17,662 bases of DNA from Acidobacteriaceae bacterium (lineage in GTDB: Bacteria > Acidobacteriota > Terriglobia > Terriglobales > Acidobacteriaceae), in NCBI GenBank assembly GCA_003132825.1, contig PKYX01000527.1, positions 1,313 to 18,974 of the forward strand, written 5' to 3'. The notes under the pieces are model-generated. The model saw only the letters and a list, made by a program, of their open reading frames with translations. It did not search any database and was not told the origin of the DNA. Shown piece by piece: positions 6,209 to 14,826 of the stretch; the stretch's first letter is position 1, and the number at the start of each line of letters is the position of its first letter. A program made the translations under genes and the position numbers.

Positions 6209-7252
6209 ATGGCTACAGCGCGAAACATTCCGGATATAAAGCAACGGCTGGTGTCAGCGGTGCCCGTCGAGGATGACTCTTCCTTTGAATTGAAGCTACG
6301 CCCGCAGCGCCTGGTGGAGTTTATCGGGCAAGCCAAAGTGAAAGAGAATCTGGCGGTGGCCATTGAGGCGGCTCGGTCGCGCGGCGAAGCGCTCGATCAT
6401 GTGCTGCTCTATGGACCTCCCGGGCTCGGCAAGACTACACTCGCGACCATCATCGCCAATGAACTCGGTGTGCCCTTCCAACAGACTTCGGGGCCGACAA
6501 TGCAGATCAAAGGCGACCTCACCGCGATCCTGACCAACCTCCGCGACCGCCAGGTGCTGTTTATTGACGAGGTACACCGGCTGCAGCCGGTGCTCGAGGA
6601 GCTTTTGTATTCGGCACTCGAGGACTACAAGCTGGACATCATTATTGGGCAGGGCCCCTCGGCGCGGACCCATACCATGGAGGTGAAGCCGTTTACCTTT
6701 ATCGGTGCCACCACAAGGGCGGGGTTGCTTTCTTCTCCCTTGCGATCCAGATTCGGCATCGTGCTGCGGCTGGAGTTCTACAGCCACGAGGACCTGAGGA
6801 TCATTGTGGAAAGGTCGGCCGAGATTCTGGCGGTCGAGATCGACCGGGCCGGAGCACTCGAGATCGCGAGCCGCTCCCGGGGCACGCCGCGGATCGCCAA
6901 CCGTCTCCTGCGCCGGGTGCGCGACTATGCGCAGGTGCGGGGAGCAGGAAAGATCGACCTGCCGACGGCGCAGGCGGCTCTGCAGATGCTCGAGGTCGAC
7001 CGCCACGGCTTTGACGAAGTGGACCGCAAGCTGCTGCTGACCATCATCGAGAAGTATCAGGGCGGTCCGGTGGGTGTGAGCACGCTGGCGGCAGCGCTGG
7101 CCGAAGAACCGGACGCGATTGAAGAGATCTACGAGCCGTTCTTAATCCAGATCGGATTCTTGAACCGGACACCGCGCGGCCGCGTGGCCACGCAGTTGGC
7201 CTACGAGCATTTTGGCATCGCACCCAATCGAAGGCAGAGCTCTTTGTTCTAA
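6209..7252 (+). CDS. ruvB: Holliday junction branch-migration ATPase RuvB
   Basis: RuvB hexamers drive branch migration of Holliday junctions together with RuvA in recombinational repair. The 347-residue protein shows the full family set: [12 protein letters not shown] (30-41), Walker A GPPGLGKT (69-76), Walker [10 protein letters not shown] (117-125), the sensor segment FIGATTRAG (164-172), the arginine finger region SPLRSRFG (176-183), and the C-terminal winged helix ending [20 protein letters not shown]. The start was set at ATG 6209 because it gives the usual N-terminus; TTG 6182 in frame is an alternative. Neither has a clear Shine-Dalgarno. ruvA follows 82 bp downstream. Confidence 0.97.
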   Translation: MATARNIPDIKQRLVSAVPVEDDSSFELKLRPQRLVEFIGQAKVKENLAVAIEAARSRGEALDHVLLYGPPGLGKTTLATIIANELGVPFQQTSGPTMQIKGDLTAILTNLRDRQVLFIDEVHRLQPVLEELLYSALEDYKLDIIIGQGPSARTHTMEVKPFTFIGATTRAGLLSSPLRSRFGIVLRLEFYSHEDLRIIVERSAEILAVEIDRAGALEIASRSRGTPRIANRLLRRVRDYAQVRGAGKIDLPTAQAALQMLEVDRHGFDEVDRKLLLTIIEKYQGGPVGVSTLAAALAEEPDAIEEIYEPFLIQIGFLNRTPRGRVATQLAYEHFGIAPNRRQSSLF

Positions 7253-7334
7253 GCCCAACTGGGATTCCAACTAGGATCCGGGTTGGATTCTCTCCGCCCC
7301 GGAGTCTTCGCCTCTCGGGCTACAATGTCTCAGC

Positions 7335-7925
7335 ATGATTGCCCATCTGCGCGGAAAGCTCCTGGCCAAGCATCCAAACCAAGCCATCGTGGAAGTGGGC
7401 GGCGTCGGCTACGACCTGACCATCAGCGTGCCCACGTTTTCAGATCTGCCGGGGGTGGGCGGCGAAGTGGCGCTGCACGTACACACTCACGTGCGCGAGG
7501 ACCTGATCGCCCTCTACGGTTTCTTGCGTTCCCGCGAGAAACAACTGTTCGAGAAGCTGATCACGGTCAGCGGCATTGGGCCGAAACTCGCCATCACCAT
7601 TCTGAGCGGGATGGCGGCGGATGAGATGGTAGGTGCGATCCGGGGCAATGATATTGCCCGGCTCACCCGAATACCGGGGATCGGAAAGAAGACCGCCGAG
7701 CGGATGGTGCTGGAGTTGCGCGACAAGCTGCCGGTGGGCGAAGCCGGCGAGGTGGCAACCGGCCCGGCGATGAGCGCCGTCGACGAGGATGTGCTGTCCG
7801 CACTGTTGAATTTGGGCTATCCGCGGGTGGCGGCAGAGAAGGCGCTGGCGGCGCTCGCGAAGAACGCGAAGAGCGGGTCCTTCGAGGCCCTGTTCCGGGA
7901 AGCGCTCGGGTCGCTCTCCAACTAG
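7335..7925 (+). CDS. ruvA: Holliday junction DNA-binding subunit RuvA
   Basis: RuvA tetramers clamp the four-way junction and load RuvB. The 196-residue translation begins MIAHLRGKLLAKHPNQAIVEVGGVGYDL, the OB-fold domain I. Two helix-hairpin-helix segments follow (LITVSGIGPKLAITIL and LTRIPGIGKKTAERMVLEL), then a flexible linker (about 132-146) and the domain III helices (VLSALLNLGYPRVAAEKAL) that contact RuvB. Length and domain order are normal. The gene follows ruvB, whereas the common bacterial order is ruvC-ruvA-ruvB; no ruvC is in the window. A TACAAT hexamer 9 bp before the ATG could be a -10 of a near-leaderless transcript, but no -35 fits. Confidence 0.97.
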   Translation: MIAHLRGKLLAKHPNQAIVEVGGVGYDLTISVPTFSDLPGVGGEVALHVHTHVREDLIALYGFLRSREKQLFEKLITVSGIGPKLAITILSGMAADEMVGAIRGNDIARLTRIPGIGKKTAERMVLELRDKLPVGEAGEVATGPAMSAVDEDVLSALLNLGYPRVAAEKALAALAKNAKSGSFEALFREALGSLSN

Positions 7926-8084
7926 GAGAAACCCAGCCAGGAGGAACCAGCACCGATGGTTCCCCCGCTTGGGCGCAGAAACATCCCTATTTCAAACGAG
8001 CGGGGCGTGGAGTATAAGGTAGCCAAAGGCCACCGCTGATAGCCGGTTCTCCGCTGGCTGCTTGGCCCGCTCGGTGAGGTCGCG

Positions 8085-9062
8085 ATGTCCCGCTTGCTTG
8101 CAGTGTTTCTTCTGCTGATGTCGGTGCCGGCCTGGGCGCAACTCCTCGGGAAGGGCACGATTCGCGTCGATGTCGTCTATCCGAATGGCAATAGCGCCGG
8201 CGGCCAGCTACGCGTCCAGCTGCTGGCCGGGATAAACAAGTCCGCCATTGCGGTGACTCTTACCAGTAGTTCGGGAACAGCCGAGTTCTCGGACGTCGAA
8301 ACCGGAAACTACTACATCCGGGTTTCTGGTGACGGCATCGAGACCACCGACAGCGACCCGGTCGTGCTCGAAAATGGCGCGGTGTTCATCAGTGCGCGGG
8401 TGTCGATCAAAAAGCTCGAAGACACCAAACCCGGGGCTGCGAATCATCCCGGGGCGTCCTCGGTGGCGGTTGCGGACCTGAATGTTCCTCCCAAGGCAGC
8501 GAAGGAACTCGACAGCGCGCATGCAGACATGGCCGAGGAGCATTGGGACAAGGCGCTCGAGCACTTGAACAAAGCCGTCGCCATCTACCCGCAATACTCT
8601 TCGGCATACAACGATCAGGGAGTGTGCTACGACCGGCTCGGGCAAAAGGAGCGCCAGCGTGAAGCGCTCCAGAAAGCTGTCAGCGTCAATGAGCGGTGCG
8701 TTCCGGCGCTGGTGAATCTTGCCCACATGGATGTCGTCGACCACAAGCTGCCGGAGGCCGACCTGCTGTTGAAAAAAGCGGTGACGGCGGACCCGACCAA
8801 TGTCGACGCACTCACTCTGCAGGCTGAGGTGGACTTCAAGCTGGGGCTTTATGATCTGGCCATTGCGGCGGCTCACCGGGTGCATGGCCTCCCCCACGAG
8901 CACTTTGCCATCGTGCATTACACGGCAGCGAGTGCACTTTTGCAGGAAAACCGCATTCCGGATGCGATTGCGGAACTCCAGGTGTTTCTGCAAGAGGAGC
9001 CGAATGGTCCTCGGGCTGACGCCGTGCGCAAAGCCATGCAGAATCTCGAGCAGCAGCCCTAG
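8085..9062 (+). CDS. Secreted TPR protein with an N-terminal beta-sandwich (CarboxypepD_reg-like) domain
   Basis: The first 18 residues (MSRLLAVFLLLMSVPAWA, then Q) form a typical Sec signal peptide with an AxA cleavage site. Residues about 25-110 resemble the small beta-sandwich found in carboxypeptidase-regulatory-like domains (IRVDVVYPNGNSAGG...TAEFSDVETGNYYIRVSGDGIE), which is frequent in acidobacterial exported proteins. From about residue 135 there are at least four TPR helix pairs (for example AHADMAEEHWDKALEHLNKAVAIYPQYSSAYNDQGVCYDRLGQ). It is probably periplasmic and acts as a protein-interaction scaffold; the partner is unknown. The start ATG 8085 follows TGAGGT closely. A TATAAG at 8013-8018 might be a -10, without a good -35. 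Confidence 0.85.
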   Translation: MSRLLAVFLLLMSVPAWAQLLGKGTIRVDVVYPNGNSAGGQLRVQLLAGINKSAIAVTLTSSSGTAEFSDVETGNYYIRVSGDGIETTDSDPVVLENGAVFISARVSIKKLEDTKPGAANHPGASSVAVADLNVPPKAAKELDSAHADMAEEHWDKALEHLNKAVAIYPQYSSAYNDQGVCYDRLGQKERQREALQKAVSVNERCVPALVNLAHMDVVDHKLPEADLLLKKAVTADPTNVDALTLQAEVDFKLGLYDLAIAAAHRVHGLPHEHFAIVHYTAASALLQENRIPDAIAELQVFLQEEPNGPRADAVRKAMQNLEQQP

Positions 9063-9077
9063 TAGTGTGGCGGTGTG

Positions 9078-9093
9078 CGCCCCTCGTGGGGCG
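9078..9093. terminator. Perfect GC-rich hairpin between convergent genes (possible bidirectional terminator)
   Basis: CGCCCC-TCGT-GGGGCG forms a six-pair stem with a tetraloop, 15 bp after the stop of the TPR gene and before the convergent end of the next gene at 9226. There is no T run, so it would be a weak or factor-assisted terminator at best. Confidence 0.35.
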
Positions 9094-9225
9094 ACCGTGA
9101 GCCGGGACCGGGGGTAAGTCAGAAGCCACAAGCACGGGGAGCGGAATCCTTCCGTTTTCGCCATCCCGGTATTCGACAAGGATCTAATGCGAGGCCTCGA
9201 GAGAATCGTTGTACGAGTGTCGCGC

Positions 9226-10080
9226 TCATCCCTGATAGTGCGGGTTCATGCGGTTCCCTTGGTCGAGTGTCATGAGCATCTGGGGCAGCAGTTCGCCATA
9301 GTCTGGGGTGCGCAGGCCGATCACCATTTTCGCCAGATTCGGATCGCGCAAGCCCGCGTAGGCCATATCCAAGAATTTCTGGCTGGCGGTTTGCAACTTG
9401 TCCGTCTTTTGGGAGAGGTTCTCCCCATCGTCGGGACTGCTGAGCTCGTAGAGCATCAGGGTAAGTCGCGGCAAGGATGACAACAGCATTTGGCGCTCGG
9501 CGAGCGAGCCCTTGAGAAGCTTGTTCTGGATGTCGGCGTTGACCGTCAACCCTGCGGGCGAGGCCAGAGCGCGCACTTCGCGGTACGCATCCACCAGGCC
9601 AGGCAGGAATCGAAGGTTCCCGGCGCCTTTATTCTCCGGTCGTTGTTGGGGTTCGACATCGAGGTGAATCCCGTCGAACCGATCCCTCCGGTGGTCTTCA
9701 TTGAACTCGAGGATTTCCCGAACATGATCTAGGAGCTTTTCCCGGTGCTGGCCCGCCTCGTCGGCGTTTTCGCTCGAAAGCAAAGCTTCGACACGAATGT
9801 TTGAGCGATGCAGCAGATCGATGAGGTGAGAGAAGCGTCCGATTCCCGACATATCGCCGTGATCGGAAACCGAGACGTAGATTTCGTTGATGCCTTGCGA
9901 TTGACAGAAATCTCGCAACCTCTCCGCGGCCCCAGGGCCTTCAAGGACCGACGGTCCCTTCCAGACCCATAGACCGTGGATGGGGGCGTTGTCTTCGGCA
10001 ATCGCAGAGGGAGAGAACCCGCCGAAGACAACTCCGACGCACAGGGTCCAAAATAGCACCCGAGAGATCACAATGCGCAT
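9226..10080 (-). CDS. Secreted TIM-barrel-like protein with GH18-like motif, function unknown
   Basis: Starting at ATG 10080, the protein (284 residues) opens with a Sec signal peptide (MRIVISRVLFWTLCVGVVFGGFSPSAIA). A TTG 16 codons earlier would place extra residues before it and is less likely. The mature part starts HGLWVWKGPSVL, then repeats beta/alpha-type units (GINEIYVSVSDHGD, IRVEALLSSENAD) and reaches FDGIHLDVEPQ at 135-145. This resembles the GH18 active-site strand DGxDxDxE, but the first motif Asp inside the strand is His139, while Asp141 and Glu143 remain. A glycosidase-like or carbohydrate-binding barrel is a reasonable guess; a catalytic role is unproven. It is divergent from the recombinase-domain gene and convergent with the TPR gene. 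Confidence 0.7.
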   Translation of the reverse strand: MRIVISRVLFWTLCVGVVFGGFSPSAIAEDNAPIHGLWVWKGPSVLEGPGAAERLRDFCQSQGINEIYVSVSDHGDMSGIGRFSHLIDLLHRSNIRVEALLSSENADEAGQHREKLLDHVREILEFNEDHRRDRFDGIHLDVEPQQRPENKGAGNLRFLPGLVDAYREVRALASPAGLTVNADIQNKLLKGSLAERQMLLSSLPRLTLMLYELSSPDDGENLSQKTDKLQTASQKFLDMAYAGLRDPNLAKMVIGLRTPDYGELLPQMLMTLDQGNRMNPHYQG

Positions 10081-10548
10081 GCTGAACCCAAGCGGTAGCG
10101 ACGGACGATGACAGAGCGGCTTCGACAATGATCGAGAAGCTCAGAAAACAAGCTCAGAAAACAAGTTAAGACCGAATTTAGGAAGATCGTAATGTTCCCG
10201 ACGGTCGGCGGCAAACGACCCATGCCCGATCGAATCGGCCAATCAGGCTCGATTCTATCGGACACCCCGGAACATCCCAATGACTCTCGGAGGCAGAAGC
10301 TTATGCTTAGCAGGACTCGCCATGAACCATTTCTGGTCCCTTAGTTCTTGTCCCTGGCCGATCGAGTCTGCGCCGTTCCGGCGTAAGCTGCCCCGCGACT
10401 GTCCGATTCCGCCCACCCCAGTCCATCCTCGGACGGTTCCTCGATCCCCGCGAAACCGCCGCGTTGCAAATACAGCACTTTTCTTCGCCTCATCCGGAAC
10501 TTCGGATGCTGGGCTGTTCTTTGAAGTTCGAGGGAGAGGTGTCGGAAC
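10081..10548. other. Gene-free region between divergent genes
   Basis: About 470 bp without a convincing gene. The 90-codon plus ORF (10280-10552) and the 69-codon minus ORF here have no recognisable features. Promoters for both flanking genes should be inside. I see no riboswitch or RNA gene that I can name. Confidence 0.4.
10137..10162. repeat. Exact 13-bp tandem duplication
   Basis: AAGCTCAGAAAAC occurs at 10137-10149 and again immediately at 10150-10162, then the sequence continues AAGTTAAG. It lies 57 bp upstream of the secreted TIM-barrel gene start. It may be a slippage product or a tandem regulatory site. Confidence 0.6.
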
Positions 10549-10995
10549 ATGAAGAAAACGGAGAGAGTGCGTCAGGTGGTCTCGGGTGCGCCGGGAGCAG
10601 CGGAGTTAAAAGAGCAGACCGAGAAAGGCTGGAAACTGGTGGCCATCGAGTGGGAGCGGGAGGTCGAAACCGCTGAGACCCAGTTGCCGGGCGATGTGCC
10701 GTTCGGGCTGCAGATCGCGCCCGAGGCACAGCGGTTGGAAGAGAATCCCGTGGAGCGGGAAATCCTGCTCTTGTTGATGGAACTTATCGTTCAGGAGGGT
10801 TCCTACGCGCGCATTGCCGAGGAACTGAATCGTCGCGGATTCCGCACGCGCCGGGGCGCGGAGTGGAGTCAGGTATCGGTCTTTGAAATGCTGCCGCGGC
10901 TGATCGAAGTCGGCCCGCGCGTGTTTCAAAGCTCGGAGTGGCAAAAGCGCCGGCAGCATTTCGCCGAAGGCGTGTTGAGCCAGACAGAAAGGTAA
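10549..10995 (+). CDS. Small protein with a stand-alone serine-recombinase 'recombinase'-like domain
   Basis: The 148-residue protein has a segment at about 84-126 (GSYARIAEELNRRGFRTRRGAEWSQVSVFEMLPRLIEVGPRVF). It matches the pattern of the Recombinase domain of large serine recombinases, where 'S...IA..LN..G..T..G..W....V..ML' is a DNA-binding helical region. The catalytic resolvase domain with its serine is absent. The N-terminal 50 residues (ELKEQTEKGWKLVAIEWEREVE) look like a separate small domain. The Shine-Dalgarno GGGAGAGGTG stands just upstream of ATG 10549. It is probably a domesticated DNA-binding protein or regulator; no neighbour indicates its target. Confidence 0.7.
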   Translation: MKKTERVRQVVSGAPGAAELKEQTEKGWKLVAIEWEREVETAETQLPGDVPFGLQIAPEAQRLEENPVEREILLLLMELIVQEGSYARIAEELNRRGFRTRRGAEWSQVSVFEMLPRLIEVGPRVFQSSEWQKRRQHFAEGVLSQTER

Positions 10996-11218
10996 GAAAC
11001 CGATAAGTCGGAAACCGAGATATCGATTTCATGGGCACCCCGATCAATAGCTAAATGGCGCGCTTTCGTCGAGAGTTCGGTTTCGTGCGATGCAGCAGGC
11101 AGCGAATTCCGATGCCCAGAGGGATCCGCCGGAAGCGTAGCGTCGGCAGGGTTCGAAGGACCGCGGCAGATTGGGATTCTGGGACTGCGGGCGACTCTAT
11201 CTCTGTCCGCTCCCAGGC

Positions 11219-12613
11219 TTAGGAAACCACCGGCAGTTTAGCGGCTTCCCAGGCGGCAAGGCCGCCGGCCATCTCGGCTAGATTCGTGATCCCGTACTGC
11301 TGCAGAATGCTGGCGGCAATCGAGGAGCGGTAGCCGCCCGCGCAATGGACCGCAATGCGGCGGTCGCGCGGAATTTCCGCAATGCGCTCTTGCAGGTGGT
11401 TGAGCGGGACGTTCACGCTGCCGTCAATGTGCCTGGTCGCCCACTCAGTCGGGTTTCTGATATCTAGTAACAGCGGCGGACCGGTGCTCGCCAGTTCCCC
11501 CGCCACCGCCCGGGCGCTGATACGTTCTGTTGGCCACACCAGGTCGGGTCGGCCGGCTAGCGCTTCCATGCCGCCCTGCATGTAGCCGGTGACGTGATCG
11601 AAACCGATGCGGCCCAGCCGCAGGGCGGCTTCCTTCTCGCGTCCGGGCTCGGCGATGATCACGATGGGCTTGGCGCGGTCAAGTACCGTACCCGCCCATG
11701 TAGCGTATTGGCCGCCGAGTCCGATGTTGATGCTGCCGGCGAGGTGACCCTTGGCGTATTCTGCGGGGTCGCGGACGTCGAGAATCTGAGCGCCCGCATC
11801 TCCCATCCGCAGGGCCTCATCGAGTTCGATGGGATGGACAACTTGTTCGAGATTCCGGTCGAGCGAAGTGTGCTCGCGGGTGTTAAGAATGGCATCGTAG
11901 GTGAAGTACGGAGGAGCGTCCGGCTGGTCCGCCGTGACGAGCCGAATGAATTCCTGCGTCGTCATCGGCTGCAGCGCATAGTTCGTCAGCCGCTGAACTC
12001 CCAGGGGGGAGACCGTGTCGGAGGAGAGATTCTTCCCGCACAGCGAGCCGGATCCGTGGGCTGGGTAGACCAGGGTTTCGTCGGGAAGCTTCAGAAGTTT
12101 GTTGTGGAGCGAGTCATAAAGGTGGGAGCCGAGGTCGTGGGCACTCCAGCCAAGCGACGCGCGCAGGTCCGGACGGCCCACGTCGCCGATGAACAGCGTG
12201 TCGCCCGTGAGAACAGCGTAAGGTTGCGCCGGGTCCTTCTGGAGATCGAACACCAGGATCGAGATCGACTCGATGGTGTGGCCGGGAGTCTCGAGCACCT
12301 GCAGCCGCAGCCCGGGAAACTCGAGGGTATCGCCGTCCTTCATGGCCTCGAAAGCGTATTCCGCTTGGGCGCGGGAGCCGAGATGGATGGCCGCGCCACA
12401 ACGGGCGCGCAACTCCAGGTGACCGGCGACGAAGTCGGCGTGGAAGTGGCTGAGAAAAACGTGGCGGATCTGTAGTCCGGATCTTTCGGCGTCGGCCAAG
12501 TATTGCTGGATGTCGCGCTGGGGGTCGACGATGATGGCGGTCGAACTGGCTTCGTCTCCGAGCAGATACGACGCGTGGGCCAGGCAACCCAGGTAGTATT
12601 GTCTCAAAATCAT
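11219..12613 (-). CDS. MBL-fold hydrolase fused to two rhodanese domains (persulfide dioxygenase-like)
   Basis: This 464-residue protein has an N-terminal metallo-beta-lactamase fold like ETHE1/persulfide dioxygenases and glyoxalase II. The motif SHFHADFVAGH gives His56, His58 and Asp60; His112 (TPGHT), Asp138 (TGD) and His186 (PAHG) complete the metal site. Two rhodanese domains follow (about 260-355 and 365-464). The second carries the active loop CAGGYRSS with Cys424. The first has the loop AEPGREKEA with no cysteine and is likely inactive. The family oxidises glutathione persulfide to sulfite, with rhodanese handling sulfane sulfur, so a role in sulfide or persulfide detoxification in the cytoplasm is expected. 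It begins 67 bp after mnmE on the same strand and may be read through from that operon. Confidence 0.9.
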   Translation of the reverse strand: MILRQYYLGCLAHASYLLGDEASSTAIIVDPQRDIQQYLADAERSGLQIRHVFLSHFHADFVAGHLELRARCGAAIHLGSRAQAEYAFEAMKDGDTLEFPGLRLQVLETPGHTIESISILVFDLQKDPAQPYAVLTGDTLFIGDVGRPDLRASLGWSAHDLGSHLYDSLHNKLLKLPDETLVYPAHGSGSLCGKNLSSDTVSPLGVQRLTNYALQPMTTQEFIRLVTADQPDAPPYFTYDAILNTREHTSLDRNLEQVVHPIELDEALRMGDAGAQILDVRDPAEYAKGHLAGSINIGLGGQYATWAGTVLDRAKPIVIIAEPGREKEAALRLGRIGFDHVTGYMQGGMEALAGRPDLVWPTERISARAVAGELASTGPPLLLDIRNPTEWATRHIDGSVNVPLNHLQERIAEIPRDRRIAVHCAGGYRSSIAASILQQYGITNLAEMAGGLAAWEAAKLPVVS

Positions 12614-12680
12614 TGAAGTTTCTGGAGTTTACCACCGCAGGTTGCCATTACATTTTTCCGGACGCTGGGGAACATCGTAG

Positions 12681-14132
12681 TTACTTTCCAATACAAAAAG
12701 TGCTGAAGATCAAGTTCAGGATGTCATCCGTGGTGGTGGCGCCGGTGATTTCGTCGAGCGGGTGCAGGGCATTGTAAAGATCCATGAGGAGCATCTCGTG
12801 CGGTATCTTGTTCCTGACTGCGGTGCGAGCGGCATCGAGGGCGGCGGCCGACCGGGTTACCAGTTCTTGGTGGCGCAGGTTGGTGAGGAAGCCAGTCTCG
12901 GCTTGAGCGCCTGGCTCGCCGCCGACATGGCGGAAAATCTCTGCCCGGAGTTCTCGAATGCCCTCCCCGGTGATCGCTGAGGTTCGAACTAGCCGCAGCT
13001 GAGACCCAATCGCGGCGGTCGGGGAGCTGGCGAGGTCTGCCTTATTCTCTACCAAAATGGCCGGCCGCTCGGCGACCTGCGCAAGCAGCTGGCTGTCTTC
13101 GGGGGCCATGGGCAAGGAAGCATCGACGACAACCAGAACTAGGTCGGCGTCCGCCAGGGCTTCCATCGACTTGCGAATGCCGATGCTTTCCGCTTCGTCG
13201 AGAGCGCGCCGGATGCCGGCCGTGTCGATGAGCTCAACCGGGATGCCGCCGATGGTCACGGTTTCTGTGACCAAGTCGCGGGTCGTGCCCGGGGCTGCGG
13301 TGACGATGGCGCGTTCCCGCTCGACCAGGCGGTTGAACAGGCTCGATTTCCCGACATTGGGACGGCCCACGATGGCCAACGTCAGGCCTTGGTGGACCAG
13401 CCTGCCGTAGGCGAAAGAGCGGGCCAGTTCCTCTAGCGGCGCGAGAACCGCGGAGATGCGCTCGAGAATCCCAGGGGCGGGAAGGACGGAAACGTCATCC
13501 TCGGCGAAGTCGATGCCGGCTTCCAGCACCGCGACCAGTTCGACGAGTTTCTGTTTGAGTGGTTGAACCCGGCGGGAAAGGGCGCCTTCCAGCTGTTGGG
13601 AGGCGACTCTGGCCTGGTAGAGAGTTTGCGATTCGATCAGGTCGCGGACGGCTTCCGCTTGGGTAAGATCGATGCGTCCGTTGAGGAACGCGCGCATGGT
13701 GAATTCGCCGGGTTCGGCAAGTCGGGCGCCGCGGGCGAGGGCCAGCTCCACGATGTGGCCGAGAACGACTGGCGAGCCGTGAGCCGAGATTTCGACGATG
13801 TCATCGGTGGTGTAGGAGTGCGGCTTGGCGAAGTAGGTGACGACGACTTCGTCAATTCGTTGCCGGGGCGGCGGTGGGTCGGCGGTGAGCGGATCCCGCG
13901 CTCCTGATACAAACGTAGGCTCGTCGCCCGTAGTAGCGCCGGCGCCCCCTGCCTCCGGTTCGACCAGTTCCCCGAAAACCGCGCTGCCTGGCTCTAGATT
14001 GCGCTTCAAGCGAAGCATGGGGAGAGCCAACGCACGCGCATCCGGGCCGGCCAGGCGAACCACTCCAATGCCGCCACGTCCGGGAGGAGTGGCAAGGGCG
14101 ACTATGGTGTCGTCGAGGTTCACGGAAGGCAT
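12681..14132 (-). CDS. mnmE: tRNA uridine-5-carboxymethylaminomethyl modification GTPase MnmE
   Basis: MnmE with MnmG installs cmnm5/nm5 at wobble U34 of tRNAs. The start is ATG 14132, giving 483 residues that begin [30 protein letters not shown], the usual N-terminal domain; an upstream in-frame extension has no family resemblance. GTPase motifs are G1 GRPNVGKS (256-263), TTRD (283-286), DTAG (303-306) and NKAD (363-366). The C-terminal CIGK (480-483) supplies the conserved cysteine. Residues about 61-91 are an extra Gly/Thr/Pro-rich segment not usual between the first strands (FGELVEPE... and [10 protein letters not shown]). jag lies 58 bp upstream on the same strand. mnmG, often a neighbour, is not present. 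Confidence 0.96.
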   Translation of the reverse strand: MPSVNLDDTIVALATPPGRGGIGVVRLAGPDARALALPMLRLKRNLEPGSAVFGELVEPEAGGAGATTGDEPTFVSGARDPLTADPPPPRQRIDEVVVTYFAKPHSYTTDDIVEISAHGSPVVLGHIVELALARGARLAEPGEFTMRAFLNGRIDLTQAEAVRDLIESQTLYQARVASQQLEGALSRRVQPLKQKLVELVAVLEAGIDFAEDDVSVLPAPGILERISAVLAPLEELARSFAYGRLVHQGLTLAIVGRPNVGKSSLFNRLVERERAIVTAAPGTTRDLVTETVTIGGIPVELIDTAGIRRALDEAESIGIRKSMEALADADLVLVVVDASLPMAPEDSQLLAQVAERPAILVENKADLASSPTAAIGSQLRLVRTSAITGEGIRELRAEIFRHVGGEPGAQAETGFLTNLRHQELVTRSAAALDAARTAVRNKIPHEMLLMDLYNALHPLDEITGATTTDDILNLIFSTFCIGK

Positions 14133-14190
14133 TCTACCGGAGGGCCTACAGCAGGGATCGCCGCGCCCGCGGCGTAGCCTCGGGCCGGCC

Positions 14191-14727
14191 CTAGGGAATC
14201 GACTTCCGCACCGGCCGAGCACTGGGCTTATAGTCTTTGGGGTAAACGACCACATAACGTCGCAGACCCTCGCCTTCACTTTCGGTGCGCAGGTCGGCCT
14301 GGTCCCGCAAAGCCAGGTGCACGATGCGGCGCTCGCGCGAGGACATGGGAGCGAATTCGTAAGGAGCGCTGGTGGCGCGGACCCTCTCCGCCGCAACATT
14401 GGCTGCGATGCGCAGTTCTTCCAGGCGCAGGGCGCGGTGATTCATGCAGTCGAAGCAAATCTTCTCGTGCTCGTTGCCCTGCAGGCGGAGCATTTCGAGC
14501 GCCAGCAGCTCGAGCGAGCGCAACAGCTCTCCCCCCCGCTCGAGCAGCAGCGGAGAATCGGGGCCGGAAAGCTGGACCAAGATTTCCGGCCTCTCCCAGT
14601 CCCGCTCCTCGGACAGCGGCGGGTCCACGGTGATGCGATACTTCAGGCGCAGAGCGCCGTGGGTTACAACTTCCCGCAGAAGTTCATCTATTTTTTTTGC
14701 AGCCGCGATTTTGTCGGGAATGGACAT
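14191..14727 (-). CDS. jag: Jag/SpoIIIJ-associated RNA-binding protein (KH-like + R3H)
   Basis: Jag (KhpB/EloR-type) proteins carry a KH and an R3H domain and bind RNA; in Gram-positives they affect cell elongation and division, and the gene sits next to yidC in many phyla. This 178-residue protein shows a KH-II-like region (about 48-85, [32 protein letters not shown], with an altered glycine loop) and an R3H signature at 129-145 ([14 protein letters not shown], Arg133 and His137). The N-terminal Jag-N domain of the longer homologues is missing. Position between yidC and mnmE fits. The start is ATG 14727, preceded by GAGAG at six bases. Confidence 0.85.
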   Translation of the reverse strand: MSIPDKIAAAKKIDELLREVVTHGALRLKYRITVDPPLSEERDWERPEILVQLSGPDSPLLLERGGELLRSLELLALEMLRLQGNEHEKICFDCMNHRALRLEELRIAANVAAERVRATSAPYEFAPMSSRERRIVHLALRDQADLRTESEGEGLRRYVVVYPKDYKPSARPVRKSIP

Positions 14728-14826
14728 AAGAAGCTCTCAGCTCTAAGCCGTCACCTCTCAGCTAGTCGTGGGCGACTGCGCGCATATGATTGAAGGCAAG
14801 AGGCTGAAGGCTCGAGCCGACAGCTC

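Noticed and set aside
7943..7963. GGAACC...GGTTCC inverted repeat after ruvA as a terminator
   Set aside because: Six-pair stem with a nine-base loop and no T run; likely chance.
10280..10552. 90-codon plus-strand ORF
   Set aside because: No recognisable domain or signal; ends inside the ribosome-binding region of the next gene.
14133..14399. 89-residue N-terminal extension of the mnmE frame
   Set aside because: It overlaps jag, has no similarity to MnmE, and ATG 14132 gives the normal N-terminus.
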